Part shown: piece after piece, positions 1-12,996 of the stretch
How positions within the stretch are numbered: position 1 is the first letter of the stretch
How the letters are laid out: each line of letters opens with the position of its first letter
Assembly: GCA_002104895.1 (NCBI GenBank)
Contig: MCFG01000017.1
Location: forward strand, 1 to 64,000
Reading direction: 5' to 3'
DNA: 64,000 nucleotides
Origin: Anaeromyces robustus
Lineage: Eukaryota; Neocallimastigomycota; Neocallimastigomycetes; Neocallimastigales; Neocallimastigaceae
Translations under genes and position numbers: made by a program
Notes under the pieces: generated by a model
Databases searched by the model: none
What the model was told of the DNA's origin: nothing
The model's input: the letters and a program-made list of their open reading frames with translations, nothing else

Positions 1-1370
1 AAAAAAAAATTTTTTTTTGAAAAGTTAAAAATAAACTTTATAAAAAACTTTTTTTTTTTTTTTGTTTACAATTGATAGCTTAACTTTAATTATCCAAATA
101 TCCAAATATCCAAATATGTGAAAATAAAAAAAAAAATAAAAAATAATTAAATATAAAAAAATAAAAATTAATAAAAAAATAATTAATAGATTAATAAAAA
201 TTTAATTTTAATTATAAAAAAAAAATATATATAGAAATATCAAAATTTAAAAGATATAAAATAATAAAATATAAAATATATAAAAAAAGAAAAGAAATGA
301 TGTCATCTTTTTTTTTTTTTCAATTTCATTATTATTACTATTATTATTATTATTATTATTGTTATTAAACTTTTTATTTCATTTTATTTATTTTTTAATT
401 AAATTGATAAATAATACTAAATAACAATTAATAACGAAAATTAATTTGTTTTTTTTTTTATTTGTTCTTTTTTTTTTTTTTTTTTTTGTATTTTTTGTGT
501 ATATTTTTTAATTTAATACTTTAATAAGTGATTTTTGTTTTATTAATTAATTATTTTATTGTTTCTAAAAAAAAATTAGAAAATTAGAAAATTAGAAAAT
601 GGACCAAAAAAAAAAAAAAAAAAAAAGGAATTAAAAAAAAAAAAAAAGGAATTAGTCATTCATTTTATGATATATAATAAAAAAATGAAAAAAAAATCAT
701 TGAATTAAAACTAGTTAATAATAATAATAATAATAATAAATAATAAATAATAAAATGAATAATAAAATAATCAAAACAATAATTAATTTAATAATTTTAA
801 TTTTATTTAAATTTTATTTAAATTATTGTATCAAAACACAAAATAAATAAATCTTTTCATTTCCTTTTTTTTCCAAATTATAAATAAAATCAATTTTATT
901 TTTTTTATTTTTTATTGTTTATTTTTTATTTTTTATTTTTTATTTTTTATTTTTTATTTTCATATTTTTTTAAATTTTTAATTTGATTTTTTGTTGTTAA
1001 AAAATGATTATTAATTTAAAAAATTAGATAAAATAAAGTAAAATAAATAAAGTAAAATAAATAAAATAAAATAATAAATTAAAATATTTTAATTTATAAT
1101 TTTTTCCTTGATTTTATTAGTCATCATTTTTTTAAAAAAAAAAAAAATGGTAACTAATTTTTTGTTGTTGCTGTTGTTATTGTTATTTCATATAAATATT
1201 TTATATTTATTATTTATTATTTATTGTTTATTATTTATTATTTATTATTTAAAATTATTTTATATTATCATTTATTATTTATATTTGAGTTTTATTTTAT
1301 ATAAAAAAATAATTTATTAAAGTTTTAATTAATTAAAAAAATAAAATAATTGTTTTTTTTTTTTTTTATT

Positions 1371-1401
<31 letters not shown>

Positions 1402-3210
1402 TTAAAAATAATAAATAAGAATTAAATAAGAATTAAATAAATAAATTCTTTTAAATCATTTAAGACTTAATAATTCGTTTTTTTTTTTATTTAAAAAAAA
1501 AGAAAAAAAATAAAATAAAAATAAAAATTAAATATAATATATATAATATGAATAATCATTTGATTTTTACTAATTAAATAAATATCAAAGAAGGTTAATT
1601 TATGATAATTTTAAATGTTTTGTTAACTCTTTATTATTAATAAAATCAATTAATAAAAGTTGCTTTTATGACTTTTTTTTTTTTATTTTTTTGTTAACAA
1701 ATTTCTCTATATTAATAATAAGTTTATTACAATTTTTTTAATTAATTAAATTGTTGTTACAAATACTTTTTTTTTTGTTGTTCTTTTCGTTATATATTTT
1801 TTAATTTTAATTATTGTTTAACTTAAAAAAAAAAAAAAGAGTTTTTTTAATTATTTTTAATCTAGAAAAAAAAAATTATAAAATAATCCAAACCAAATTA
1901 AATCATCAAAAATTAATTAAAAATAATTCAAATAATTCAAATAATTCAAATAATAATAATAATTTTTTTTTTTTTTTTACAAAAGAAAATAATTTTTTTT
2001 TAATATAATTTAATCTAAAAATTCTAAAAAAAAATTGAAAAAATTAAAAAAAAATTAAAAAATTCGATTAATTAATTTTGGTAACATTCATTTATAAAAA
2101 ATCATTAAAAATTTTAATAAAATTTTTTTTTCTTGGTAATGAAATGTAACCAAAAGCAATCGAAATTTTAAATTCCTTTCTTTCTTTTTTTTTTTTTTTT
2201 CATTTTATTTTTTTAAAATCTATTTAAATTTTAAAAATTTTCTTTTAAAAAAAAAAATACTTAAGTTATTTTATTAAATTAAATTAAAAGAAAAACAAAA
2301 CATAAAAATAAAGAAAATTTTTTTTCTTTTTCTTCTTATTTTTCTTCTTTTTCTTCTTTTTCTTTATTAATACAAACAATAAAAAAAAAAGTTAATTTAT
2401 AAATTTATATATAAATAATTTAAATATTATTATTATTATTTTTTAACATTTTATTAAATATATATATTTATATTATTTAATAAAGTTAGAAAATTATTAT
2501 TAAAAACTGATAATATATTATATATATAATAAATTTATGAATATATTTTTATTTTTTAATATTAGATCATTCAAAAAAATTAAATAAATAATAAACATAA
2601 ATATATAAACCTTTTATTTTAATTTTTTTTTAAAAAAACAATAATATAAAAGAAATTAATTAATTACTTATTTATTTATTTATCTATTACTCTAACAATA
2701 ATATATAATATAATTATGTAATTAATATTTAAAACTTTTAAAAAAAAAAAGTATTTAAATTTTTTTTATATGATTAATTATTTAAAAAGATTAGATTTAA
2801 ATTAAATTTCTCCAATGTATATATATACATATATTATATATATTATACATATATTAATATATATTATATTAAATTATTTTTTAAAAAATAAATAAATAAA
2901 TAATTATAATAATAAATAAATTAATAAATTATTGTTATTAATTTATTTTTTATATTTTTATTTTATTTTATTTTATTTTATTATATAATTCTTTTTATTA
3001 TTTTATTCATATTTAAATTAAAAAAAGTTAAGAAAAAAAAAATTATTATAATGATTATTATTTTAACTTTTTCTTGTTATTTCTATCATTTAAATGGATT
3101 AGAAATATACTAGAAAATATTTTCTAATCTATTTTATTTCAACTAAAAAAAAAAAAATCTTGTTTATTTTTTTTTATTTGGTTTATAATATTTTTAGGTA
3201 GAAAGATATT

Positions 3211-3427
3211 AAGAATTAAAAGAAGATTTATAATTAATTAATTAGTTAATTAATTAATATAATAATATCATCTTTTTTTTAAAATAAAATATAAAATAAA
3301 ATAAAATAAAATAAAATAAAATAAAATAAAATAAAATAAAATAAAATAAAATAAAATAAAGAATTAAAAGAAGATTTATAATTAATTAATTAGTTAATTA
3401 ATTAATATAATAATATCATCTTTTTTT
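3211..3427. repeat. 69-bp perfect direct repeat flanking an (AAAAT)n array
   Basis: The segment 3211-3279 recurs without mismatch at 3359-3427. The copies are separated by about 78 bp that is almost wholly AAAAT/AAATA units. The repeated unit contains a TTAATTAATTAG-type core and ends in a T-run. This looks like a local duplication or slippage event around a simple array. It is too long for an ordinary target-site duplication. Confidence 0.85.
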
Positions 3428-3542
3428 ATTTTAAAGTTTTTTTTTTTTTTCATATAGTAATTTAATTATGAATCATCGGAGTAAATATCATTTATTTACT
3501 ATATATATAATAAATTTATTATGTCAATCTTTTATAAATTAA

Positions 3543-3584
<42 letters not shown>

Positions 3585-3586
3585 TT

Positions 3587-3633
3587 TTATGTTTGATCTT
3601 TATATAAAAATTTTATATAAAGATCAAACATAA
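3587..3633. repeat. 47-nt perfect palindrome (23-bp arms)
   Basis: The left arm 3587-3609 is the exact reverse complement of 3611-3633, with one A at the centre. The arms contain the GC-bearing core TTTGATC/GATCAAA. An AAAT array and a T-run lie on the left and an A-run on the right. It can form a cruciform, or a hairpin in RNA. No gene borders it, so a role as terminator is unsupported. Confidence 0.9.
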
Positions 3634-3905
3634 GAAAAAAAAAAAAAAAAAAACTTTAAAAAAAAAAAACCTTTTTTTTTTCTTTCTGTTAAAGGATTTA
3701 TTAAATATATATTAATTTATCTTTATTTATTTATTTTTTTTTCGTAATAAATTCCTTAATATAATATAAAGAAAAAAAAAAAAAAAAAAGAGTAATTAAA
3801 TTTAAACTTTTTGACATAATATAGTGTTTATAAAATATCTGCAAATATAAAATATAATCTATTTATTTATTTATTTATTTTTAATTTAAATTAAATAGAT
3901 CAAAT

Positions 3906-3936
<31 letters not shown>

Positions 3937-6273
3937 TAAATAATAATAAATAAGAATATTATATATAATATAAACTTTTTTTTTATTCATTTAATTATAA
4001 AACATATAATTGATTTATTAATTTATTGATTATTTAATAAATGATTAAAAAGATAATATATGTTAACTATATATAATTATATAATTATATAAACATAAAG
4101 AAATAAAGACAATTACAAATTATATAAATAGAAAATAGAAAAAATAGAATTAGAATTAGAATTAGAATTAGAGTTAGAAATAAAAAGAATTAATTAATTA
4201 ATTAATTAATTAATTAATTAATATGTGGAAAAAAAAAAATTAAAAAAAAAAAAAAATAAATCTCTATTTGATTTGATTTAATTTGAATTTTTTTTTTTTT
4301 ATTAAAAAAAATTGATCATTGATCAAAATTTAAACATTTAAATTATTATTTTTATTATTGTTTTTATTATTCTATTGCATTTTTATTATATTTATTATTA
4401 TATTATATTATATTTTATTTTATTTTAGTTTTTTTATTTTTGATGAGTAATACAATTTTTATTATTTTTATTATTTTAGTTTTTTTTTTTTTTTGATGAG
4501 TAATACACTTATTAGCATTTTTTTTTATTTTATTTAGTTTTAATAAGAAAAGAAAAGAAAAAAAGATTTTGTAAATAAAATAGAGAATAATACTAAATAA
4601 AATATGTCTAAATAAGTTAATAAATAAATAAATAAATATACTATAATATAATAAATATAATATCATATAATATATAATTTTATATTATTAAATTTAAGGT
4701 TTTTTTTCTTTTTTTTTAGATAATAAAAGTTATGTTAAAGTTTTTTTACTGATAACTTAAAAAATAAAATAAAAGAAAACTTAAAAATAATAAAACCCTT
4801 ATTTTTAATAGAATAAAACAAAAAAAAAAAAGACTATTAAAAAAATGAATAAAAAGGTTTATGTATTTAATAATTAAAATAATATAAAAAATATTTTATA
4901 AAATGAAAATATTTTAAATATATTATTATTCTTTTAATTTTAATTTTTTTTTCTTTTTCTTTTTATTTTTTTTTATGTAGTTTGATTTAATAATCATAAT
5001 GAAATATTAATAATAATAATAAAAAAATCAAATAAATGCTTAACTAATAAATAAAAAAAATAATTTTTTTTCATATGTAATTTTTTTTCATATGTAATAA
5101 AATAAATTAATAAATTAATTGGTATAAACCAAATAAAAAAAAAACCGTATGACGTATTCTTTTTTTTTTTTTTAATCACATTACAATTAATTTTTTGAAA
5201 AAAAAAAAAAAAAGATTAATAATTAATATTGATTAAGAATAATAATAATATTAATAAACAAATTATAAAAAAAAAAAATAAATTAATAAATAAATTAATA
5301 AATAAATAAATTTAATTTCGTATAATTTAATTACTAAACGAAAAGTAATTATAATTATTTAAATCAATCTAAGAGTAAAAAAAAAAAAAAAAGGAAAAAA
5401 AATAAGTTTTTTTTTTTATTTTTTTTAAATTTTATTTTTTTGCTTGGTAGTAATAAATAATAAAGTTTTTTTTAGTGTGACTCACCATTTTTTTTTTATC
5501 TGTATTAATTAATCGAAATAATCAAATTAATTGTATATTTCTTAATAATATTTTAATTAATGATCAAATCATTAAAATAATCAAAATAATGAATTACGAT
5601 TATTTTGATCATTTATTAAATTATTATTTATTTATTAATTAGTTTATGTTAATTAATTTTTTTAATATATTGTATTATATATAAATAATTATTAATTATT
5701 AATTAATAAATAAATTATAATCAAAATAACCTAAATAATCTAAATAATCAAAAATTTATAATTAAGCGATTATTATAATTATAATCTGAAATAAAATTTG
5801 AACATATTTATAAATTAAAATAAAATTTAATTAAAAAGTGTGAAGTAATTAGATCATTTTTTTTTTTTTGTTAAAGGTCGTCAAGATTATTTTTATTTAA
5901 GGTTTTTTTTATTTTTTATCTTTTACTTTTTTTTGTTAATTAATTAATTAATTAATTAATTAATTTTTTTTTAGTTTAATATGAGTTTAACGTTCTCTTT
6001 TTTCTCACTCTCTTTTTTTAATTATAATATTTTTTTTTAAATGCTTTAAAATATTTTGTAAAATAAATTAAGGTATTTTTTTTTTTTTTTTTAGAATTAT
6101 ATTAATAATGCTAAAAGTTAAAATAATTTTATTATTTAAGATTTTAGTTGTTTTTGTTTTTAAAATTATTATTAAGTAATAATATAATAAAAATATAATT
6201 ATTTATATTATATATTATAAATATTTATATATTGTATATTAATTAAAAAAAAAAAGACCAAAATGAATCTTAT

Positions 6274-6275
6274 AA

Positions 6276-6358
<83 letters not shown>

Positions 6359-6359
6359 A
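6274..6359. repeat. (AAAT)n microsatellite, about 20 units
   Basis: An uninterrupted AAAT/TAAA array. Its reverse-strand translation gives a repetitive Leu/Phe/Ile/Tyr open frame, which I regard as an artefact. Confidence 0.9.
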
Positions 6360-7237
6360 GCCATATAATATAAATAGTATTGTTATATTGAAGTAAAATA
6401 AACATAAATTTAAAATTATTAGTAAATAATGCGCCACAATAAATTATTATATAATGTAAATTATATAATAATTTAATACGTATTATATTTTATTACAATA
6501 CATAAATTTATTAAGAAATTAATTAATAATATAAGAACATAAAATCTATAAAATTATTTTATTATATACATAAATTAATGTATTATTTACATTAATTATA
6601 GTTTTATAACAATTAGGTGAAATATAGAAAATAGTGATTAATTATTTATATTAGTTATAATTATAAACTCCTTATTTTTCTCCTTAAAAATAAGGTAAAG
6701 AAATAATTATACAAATATTAAATAATTATAATTTTAAAAGTATAAAAAGAATTAAAAATATCTAATATAAAAATGTAGACAAAAAAAATTAAGTTCAAAA
6801 ATATAATAAATAATTAATAAATATAATAAATTTTATTAAAACAAAATTCTTTCCTTATTTAAAAATTTTCTGAACCTTAAAAGTGTTATACCTCAATATC
6901 AATAATAATATATATTATATAATATAACATATAATATATATAAAATGTATTATACACTAAAGTATTTAATATAAAATAATAATGAATTTTTTATTATTGT
7001 GTAATATAATAATTATTATGTCTATTGTATTGTATATATAGGATAAATGGTCGTCCTAATAATAATAAATAATAATATTGAATAATAATAAATATATTCT
7101 ATTTTATATTCTATTTTATTTAATTTGGTATTCCAGATTTTAATATAACTAATTTTAGAGATTCCTTCATTCATTCCCTCATTGATTCATTCATTATTAT
7201 TATTATAATATAGAAATTAAAAATTAATCATTAATTA

Positions 7238-7412
7238 AGGAATAATTATAATATAAATTGGGAATAATTATTATATCTTTTTTTTTAGAAAAATTAGGGA
7301 GTAACTTTGTTGACTTTTTTCTTTTTTTTATAAATAAGGGAATAACTATATTGTTATTTTTTTATAAATTAGGGAATAACTATGTTGTCATTTTTTATAA
7401 ATTATGGAATAA
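7238..7412. repeat. Minisatellite with GGGAATAACT-type core
   Basis: Four to five degenerate copies of a roughly 33-40 bp unit lie in tandem. Each has a core resembling TTAGGGAATAACTATGTTGT followed by a T-run and ATAAATTA. Copies begin near 7259, 7297, 7336, 7369 and 7403. It stands out because the core holds G residues that are scarce in the flanks. Confidence 0.7.
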
Positions 7413-7514
7413 TTAATTATAAGAATAAATAATTATATAAATAATTTAGAAATATCTATATCTATTATAAATATTTAAATATAATTTGGTATATTTTTTT
7501 TTTGTTAAATAAAA

Positions 7515-7562
<48 letters not shown>

Positions 7563-7929
7563 AAATAATAAATAATAATAAATAATAATAAATAATAAAT
7601 AATAAATAATAAATAATAAATAATAAATAATAAATAATAAATAATAAATAATAATTATAATAATAATAATAATAATAATAATAAAGTAATAATAATAAAA
7701 ATTATAATGATAATTATAATAATAATAAAGTAATAATAATAAAAATTCAATATATCTACTGTTAATAAAAATTATATTATCTGATAATAATAAAATTTTA
7801 TAAAATAATTATAAATTTAATGTATTTTTTTTTTTTCATTTTGTATTATCTCGTTTTTCACGAATGAAAATAAAATATATATAATAATAAAAAAAAATTT
7901 TTTTTCTCTTTTTAATGTACATTTATATA

Positions 7930-7931
<2 letters not shown>

Positions 7932-7972
<41 letters not shown>
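7932..7972. repeat. Poly-T tract of about 41 nt
   Basis: An uninterrupted T homopolymer, among the longest in the window. It could be the remnant of a minus-strand poly(A) tail from a retrotransposed copy, but nothing recognisable adjoins it. Confidence 0.8.
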
Positions 7973-7976
<4 letters not shown>

Positions 7977-8778
7977 ATAAAATCTAATATATTCAATTAT
8001 TTTTAAAAATTCATCCACATTCAAGACATTTCAAGTTATTTAAATTAATTTATTTTGACATACGTTAATGCATACAATTATGTAAAAATAATTATTAATA
8101 TATTATTTTTATTTATTATTTTTTTCATTTAAAAAATTGTTATTAAAAAGGAATTTGTAAATAACTATAAATTATTGAAATTATTGAAATAATAAATAAA
8201 TTAAATTAAAACGGATTGTCATGAATTATTATTATTATTATTATTGTAAATTTAACTCCTTTTTTTTATTTTTTTCTTTTAATTTTTCTATTTAATATTT
8301 TTTTTACTTATTTTTTTTTTCTTTTTCTTTTTTTATATCAATCATTTACTTTATAAAAGAATTAAAAAATAAAAAAAAAAAAAACAATTTTTAATTTTTT
8401 TTTGTTTTTTAGGTTTATTTTTTTTTAGGTTTATTTTCTAAAAGTTACACAAAAATTTTAATTTAATTCATCTTAAAAATTTAATAAATAAATTTTTATT
8501 TGTAAATAAAGGAATAAATAAATATAAAAAATAAATATATCTAACAAGTGGAAAATTAATCTACTAATAATATCATTATTATCATTATTTAATAATAATA
8601 AAAAATAATAATATAATAAAAAAATATTAAGATAAAGATATATTCAAATAAAAATAATAAATAAGGTATTTCATTAATTATTTTATATAGATTTGCTTTA
8701 TTTTTATTATCTTTTATTAGAATCATTTATGCAAAAAAAAAAAAAAAAGATAATACATCTAATATTGATTAAAAAAGA

Positions 8779-8965
<187 letters not shown>

Positions 8966-9618
8966 AGGATAAATATTATGTAATTTATATAAGATAATAC
9001 ATTTTGGAGAAATAAAATTTTACTCGGATATAAAAAAATAAAAAAAAAAAAAGTCAAGAAATCTTTTTTGATTTATAATAGGTGAAATTAATGCTATTAT
9101 TATTGTTAATAAAAAATAATAAAGAAATCTATCAAGATCAAGAAAAAAATTTGAATTTGAAGAAAATTGAAAAAGAATTATTATTATCATAGTCATCCAC
9201 ATTAAGAAAAAGAAAAATATGACCATTGAAAAAAAAATTCTAATAATATTTTTAATTCATCATATTTTATTTATCCTATTTCTTTAGTGGATAATAAAAA
9301 AATTATATATTTTTGTTTATTATCTTTCTAATAAATTAATAAATTCAATTAAATTAATTTTTTTTTATTCATGTTATTTGATTATAATAATGTTGATAAT
9401 AATAATAAAAAAAAAGAAAGATAATGGTAAATCATCATTTAGTATAATTGGTAAAGTTTGTAGTAAAAGATATCTCTTCTTAAATATGGACGTAGTAGAA
9501 GAACATCCGATATAACCGGAGGATTAATACATGGATATTTTATTATTTCATTTTTTTACTAGTATTCAATAATTTTTCATATATAGATTTTTTCTTCGTA
9601 TATTTAATTTCTAAGTGT

Positions 9619-10236
9619 TTACTCATAATAATTAGTAATTAAACCAGCTATTAATGGTACTGAATAAAATATACCTTCAGTACTTTCCCATTATAATTTT
9701 ATAACTATTATCCATTAATTTTATTTTAAGTTTTATTCTATACGGAGTGAAAAAAAAAAGATCAATATTAGAATCATAATTAGAATTAATATTTATTTTA
9801 TAAAAATCAGTTATATTTCTTATAAATTATTATTTCTTCTTTACTAATACAAATAATATTATCTAATTCACATGGAAGGTATTTCTTCTTTGAAAAAAAA
9901 AAAAGATCAAGATTTTTACCATCATTACCGAATAGTGAATCGAAAAAAAAACAATGATTATCAGACATACAATCAATGATCAGTTTTAATTATTTTTTAA
10001 AAAAAGAAAAAATAAACTAGAATTAATATCATTAAATTTTAATATAGACATAGTAATTATAGTTTTATAAAAATATAATTATGATTATGATATTTTAGAA
10101 ACTATACAAAATGTTTATGAAAAAAAAAATAAGCATCATCATCATCACACATCATAAGGAAAGGAAGAGAAAATACCATAAATATTTGCAAGTTTGATTG
10201 ATCGTATGGTCCAATAGGATAGAAATCAGCACCATT
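9619..10236 (-). pseudogene. Decayed minus-strand coding relic, unidentified
   Basis: Several protein-like stretches lie on the minus strand in different frames. Positions 10236-10132 read 35 codons without a stop and include DFYPIGPYDQSN. Positions 9971-9905 include CMSDNHC and DSLFGNDGKN, interrupted by T-runs where the frame slips. Positions 9690-9622 give 23 codons including GIFYSVPLIAGLI before a stop. Mixed residue use with G, C, W and P is unlike the poly-Lys/Ile/Tyr output of the surrounding A/T DNA. The pattern fits an old gene broken at homopolymer tracts. I do not recognise the family. The fragments could also be exons of a live gene with poorly visible introns, though the frame slips inside homopolymers argue against it. 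Confidence 0.4.
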
Positions 10237-10407
10237 AAAAAAAAATTTAATGGAAAATCTAATTTTTTATTAGAAATATGAACTTTTCTATAGAAATATT
10301 ATTACTATAGAATTGTATTTTAATTGTACTTTAATAAAAGATCTAGAATTAGTAACTTCAATCATCAATTATAAACCAAAAAAATTGTTGTACCATTTAT
10401 ATTTTTC

Positions 10408-11356
10408 AACGAAACCTACTAAAATTTCAACTAACCCTACTAGAACTACTAAAACTATTAATATTTTTCAACTAAGTCTACTAAACCTACTAAAATTTCA
10501 ACTAAACCTACTAGAACTACTAAAACTATTAATATTTTTCAACTAAACCTACTAAACCTACTAAAATTTCAACTAAACCTATTAAAACTACTAAACCTAC
10601 TAAAATTTCAACTAAAATTCCAACTAAATCAACTAAAACCTACTAAAATTTCAACTAAAATTTTTCAACTAAACCTACTAGAACTACTAAAACTACTAAA
10701 ATTTTTCAACTAAAACTACTAGAACTACTAAAACTACTAGAACTACTAAAATTTCTCAACTAAAACTACTAGAACTACTAAAATTTCTCAACTAAAACTA
10801 CTAGAACTACTAAAATTTCTCAACTAAAACTACTAGAACTACTAAAATTTCTCAACTAAAACTACTAAAATTTCAAACTAAAATTTTTCAACTAAACCTA
10901 CTAAAACTACTAAAATTACAATTAAACTACTAGAACTACTAGAACTACTAAAATTTCAACTAAAACTACTAAAATTTCAACTAAACCTATTAAAACTACT
11001 AAACCTACTAAAATTTTTCAACTAAATCTACTAAACCTACTAAACCTACTAAAATTTCGACTAAACCTACTAAAATTTCAACTAAAACTACTAAAATTTC
11101 AACTAAACCTATTAAAACTACTAAAACTACTAAAATTTCAACTAAAATTTTTCAACTAAACCTACTAAAACTACTAAAATTTCAACTAAACCTACTAAAA
11201 CTACTAAATTTACTAAATTTTTTCAACTAAACCTACTAGAACTACTAAAATTTCAACTAAACCTACTAGAACTACTAAAGCTACTAAAATTTCAACTAAA
11301 ATTTCAACTAAAATTTTAACTGAAATTTCAACTAAAACTATTAAAACTACTATTAC
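10408..11356 (+). repeat. Thr/Lys-coding minisatellite (ACTACTAAA family)
   Basis: About 950 bp are built from ACTACTAAA, AAAATTTCAACTAAACCT and ACTAGAACTACTAAA units. In one frame they read as Thr-Lys-Thr-Thr-Lys-Ile-Ser-Thr-Lys-Pro, a low-complexity linker common in secreted fungal proteins. T-runs of three, four, five and six bases shift the frame repeatedly, so no frame stays open throughout. It leads directly into a CBM18-like relic. Confidence 0.85.
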
Positions 11357-11475
11357 TAAAAGACCTATATCTATTGTAGATGGTAGATGTGGTTCAAATT
11401 ATGGTTTATGTCGTAAATCAAATGAATGTTGTAGTAAATATAATTATTGTGGTAGGGATATGGATGTCAATTAGG
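11217..11475 (+). pseudogene. Thr-rich linker plus hevein-type chitin-binding (CBM18) relic
   Basis: From 11217 one frame stays open through the last Thr-rich units. It then enters a hevein-like module at 11379 with spaced cysteines: DGRCGSNYGLCRKSNECC followed by SKYNYCG, as in CBM18 domains that bind chitin. The frame stops at TAG 11473-11475. A plus-one shift at about 11453 would instead continue as GYGCQLGFGCC before TAA, which resembles the missing C-terminal half of the domain. That, plus the broken linker upstream and the lack of a start codon or signal peptide, marks it as a relic of a secreted chitin-binding protein. A minor sequencing slip is the alternative reading. Confidence 0.6.
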
Positions 11476-11915
11476 TTTTGGTTGTTGTAATTAAAATAAT
11501 ATATATATAAAATATATTTAATACATTTTAATTTTGTACTTTTTATTCTATTTGAAGTTTTTATATATACATGTATATATGTATATTTATTTTTCAGTAA
11601 AATATTATTATTATAAATAATAGATAGTAATAATAATTATATATATTTATTACATAAAAATAAAATTATTTTTAATTATAAATTTTAATTATAATTATGT
11701 TAATGTTAATGAAATCCTTTTATATATATATTTTATTTATTATATGAAAGAAATAATATACAAAAATTAAAAAAATTGTTTAATATTATATGCATAATTA
11801 TTGTTACTATTAAAACCTTAAAATATGTATATACAATATATATTTATATATAATTAAATATCTAATTATACCAACCAAGATATTTAATTATAAAAAATAA
11901 ATAGGGTCGTCTAAA
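11476..11915. other. A/T-rich spacer between CBM18 relics
   Basis: No gene seen. The sequence is AT dinucleotide and AAT-rich with a palindromic TATACATGTATA stretch near 11565. It may be a former intron or linker between the two chitin-binding relics. Confidence 0.5.
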
Positions 11916-11972
11916 AATGCTAAATGTGGTACTAATTATAATTCTGAATGTTGTAATATTGTAGTAAAATAA
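11916..11972 (+). pseudogene. Second partial CBM18-like module
   Basis: Nineteen codons read NAKCGTNYNSECCN and then a stop. The Cys-Gly-Thr-Asn-Tyr and Glu-Cys-Cys spacing matches the first half of the hevein-like module some 530 bp upstream, with an internal deletion. It suggests the ancestral protein carried tandem chitin-binding modules. Confidence 0.45.
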
Positions 11973-12100
11973 AATTAAATATTAATATATATCTATAATA
12001 TATGTATGTAATATATAGATAAAACATATATATATATAAATGGTTTAGAAATTTATGAAATAATAATTTTATTATTATACTTAATATGGTAATAATTATA

Positions 12101-12159
<59 letters not shown>

Positions 12160-12382
12160 ATATATAACTAACTAACTAAATAATTAATTAATTATTTAAA
12201 TTGACTAACTAATTAACTAACTAATTAACTAAATAAATAATTAATTAACTGACTAAATAGATAAATAAAATAAATATATTAATAAGATAAAGCTTTTTTT
12301 ATTTTAGATTGGTGCGTTATAGTTTTAAAATCTTATTAAACATAAAACAAAAAAAAAAAAATTTTTTATATTTTATATATTT

Positions 12383-12438
12383 ACAGATTTACAGATTTAC
12401 AGATTTACAGATTTACAGATTTACAGATTTACAGATTT
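12383..12438. repeat. 8-bp minisatellite ACAGATTT x7
   Basis: Seven perfect tandem copies of ACAGATTT end 12 bp before the left target-site duplication of the adjacent SINE. Confidence 0.95.
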
Positions 12439-12449
12439 ATGTTAGGTAA

Positions 12450-12467
12450 TATGTATTCTATCTAAAA
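12450..12467. repeat. Left 18-bp target-site duplication of SINE
   Basis: The sequence TATGTATTCTATCTAAAA is repeated identically at 12997-13014. The bases just outside differ (A versus T), so the duplication is exactly 18 bp. Joining the flanks through one copy restores plausible uninterrupted host sequence. Confidence 0.92.
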
Positions 12468-12996
12468 GGGACTTGACCCAGTCCCAGTTGGGTAGCGCGT
12501 TTAGCGGGTCGATGGAGGTATCGTTCGGTGTGGGTTCAAGACCAGGTGCAGGTCCACGTACGAGGGGTAATTCAAAGGCTGTATAAGTAGTTTTGAGGTT
12601 TCTATCCTAGGGATATCATGCAACCACCGTGATATTCAAAAGGCTTTCCCTCATGGTATTTATTCTACCCAACACAGGTACTACAAATGATCACCAATGA
12701 CTGGGAAGGGAGTCTTCGGTTAATTCTATAAGGATTAGGCGATGACAAAATTCTGCCTGTCTTAAAAGTATTACTGTTGGAGAGACAAGCGGGGCCTATT
12801 CTGAAGCTCGTGGTATAAGGAGACGCTATAGGAGTGTTAGGGCTAATCTTAATGTCCCCAGCAGTGAATATGACAGCAGCAGAGCAGTGGTATCCGTTAC
12901 GGAATTCCCTTCACACCTACATGGTAATGCACCGCTGTGTAGGTCACATGATGGAGATGGGTCCCATTAATGTGAGTCTACATTATTATTATTATT
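12468..12996 (+). mobile_element. tRNA-like SINE, 529 bp, with ATT tail
   Basis: A sharply GC-richer island sits in near-pure A/T DNA, bounded by perfect 18-bp target-site duplications. The head resembles a tRNA. It has a D-arm/A-box-like AGTTGGGTAGCGCG at 12486 and a B-box-like GGTTCAAGACC at 12533-12543, 47 bp apart, which fits a tRNA with a long variable loop. The 5' bases GGGACT and a later AGGTCC could form an acceptor-like stem. About 430 bp of non-tRNA body follow, ending in ACATTATTATTATTATT. A pol III promoter head, an unrelated body, a simple-repeat tail and a duplicated target are the defining traits of a SINE mobilised by a LINE. No ORF is credible. Identity of the TSDs suggests recent insertion. 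I know of no described SINE family to match it to. Confidence 0.82.
12486..12543 (+). promoter_or_regulatory. Internal pol III A-box/B-box pair of the SINE
   Basis: AGTTGGGTAGCGCG from 12486 matches the tRNA D-arm, and GGTTCAAGACC at 12533-12543 is close to the consensus B box. The D-stem and anticodon arm do not fold as a functional tRNA, so this is a promoter relic of a tRNA head. Confidence 0.6.

Noticed and set aside
10408-11356. CRISPR-like or satellite array
   Set aside because: Units are contiguous with no unique spacers and translate into a Thr-rich linker, so it is a coding-derived minisatellite.
12468-12560. Possible functional tRNA gene
   Set aside because: A- and B-box-like words are present, but the D-stem and anticodon arm do not fold properly and the unit is inside a TSD-flanked element.
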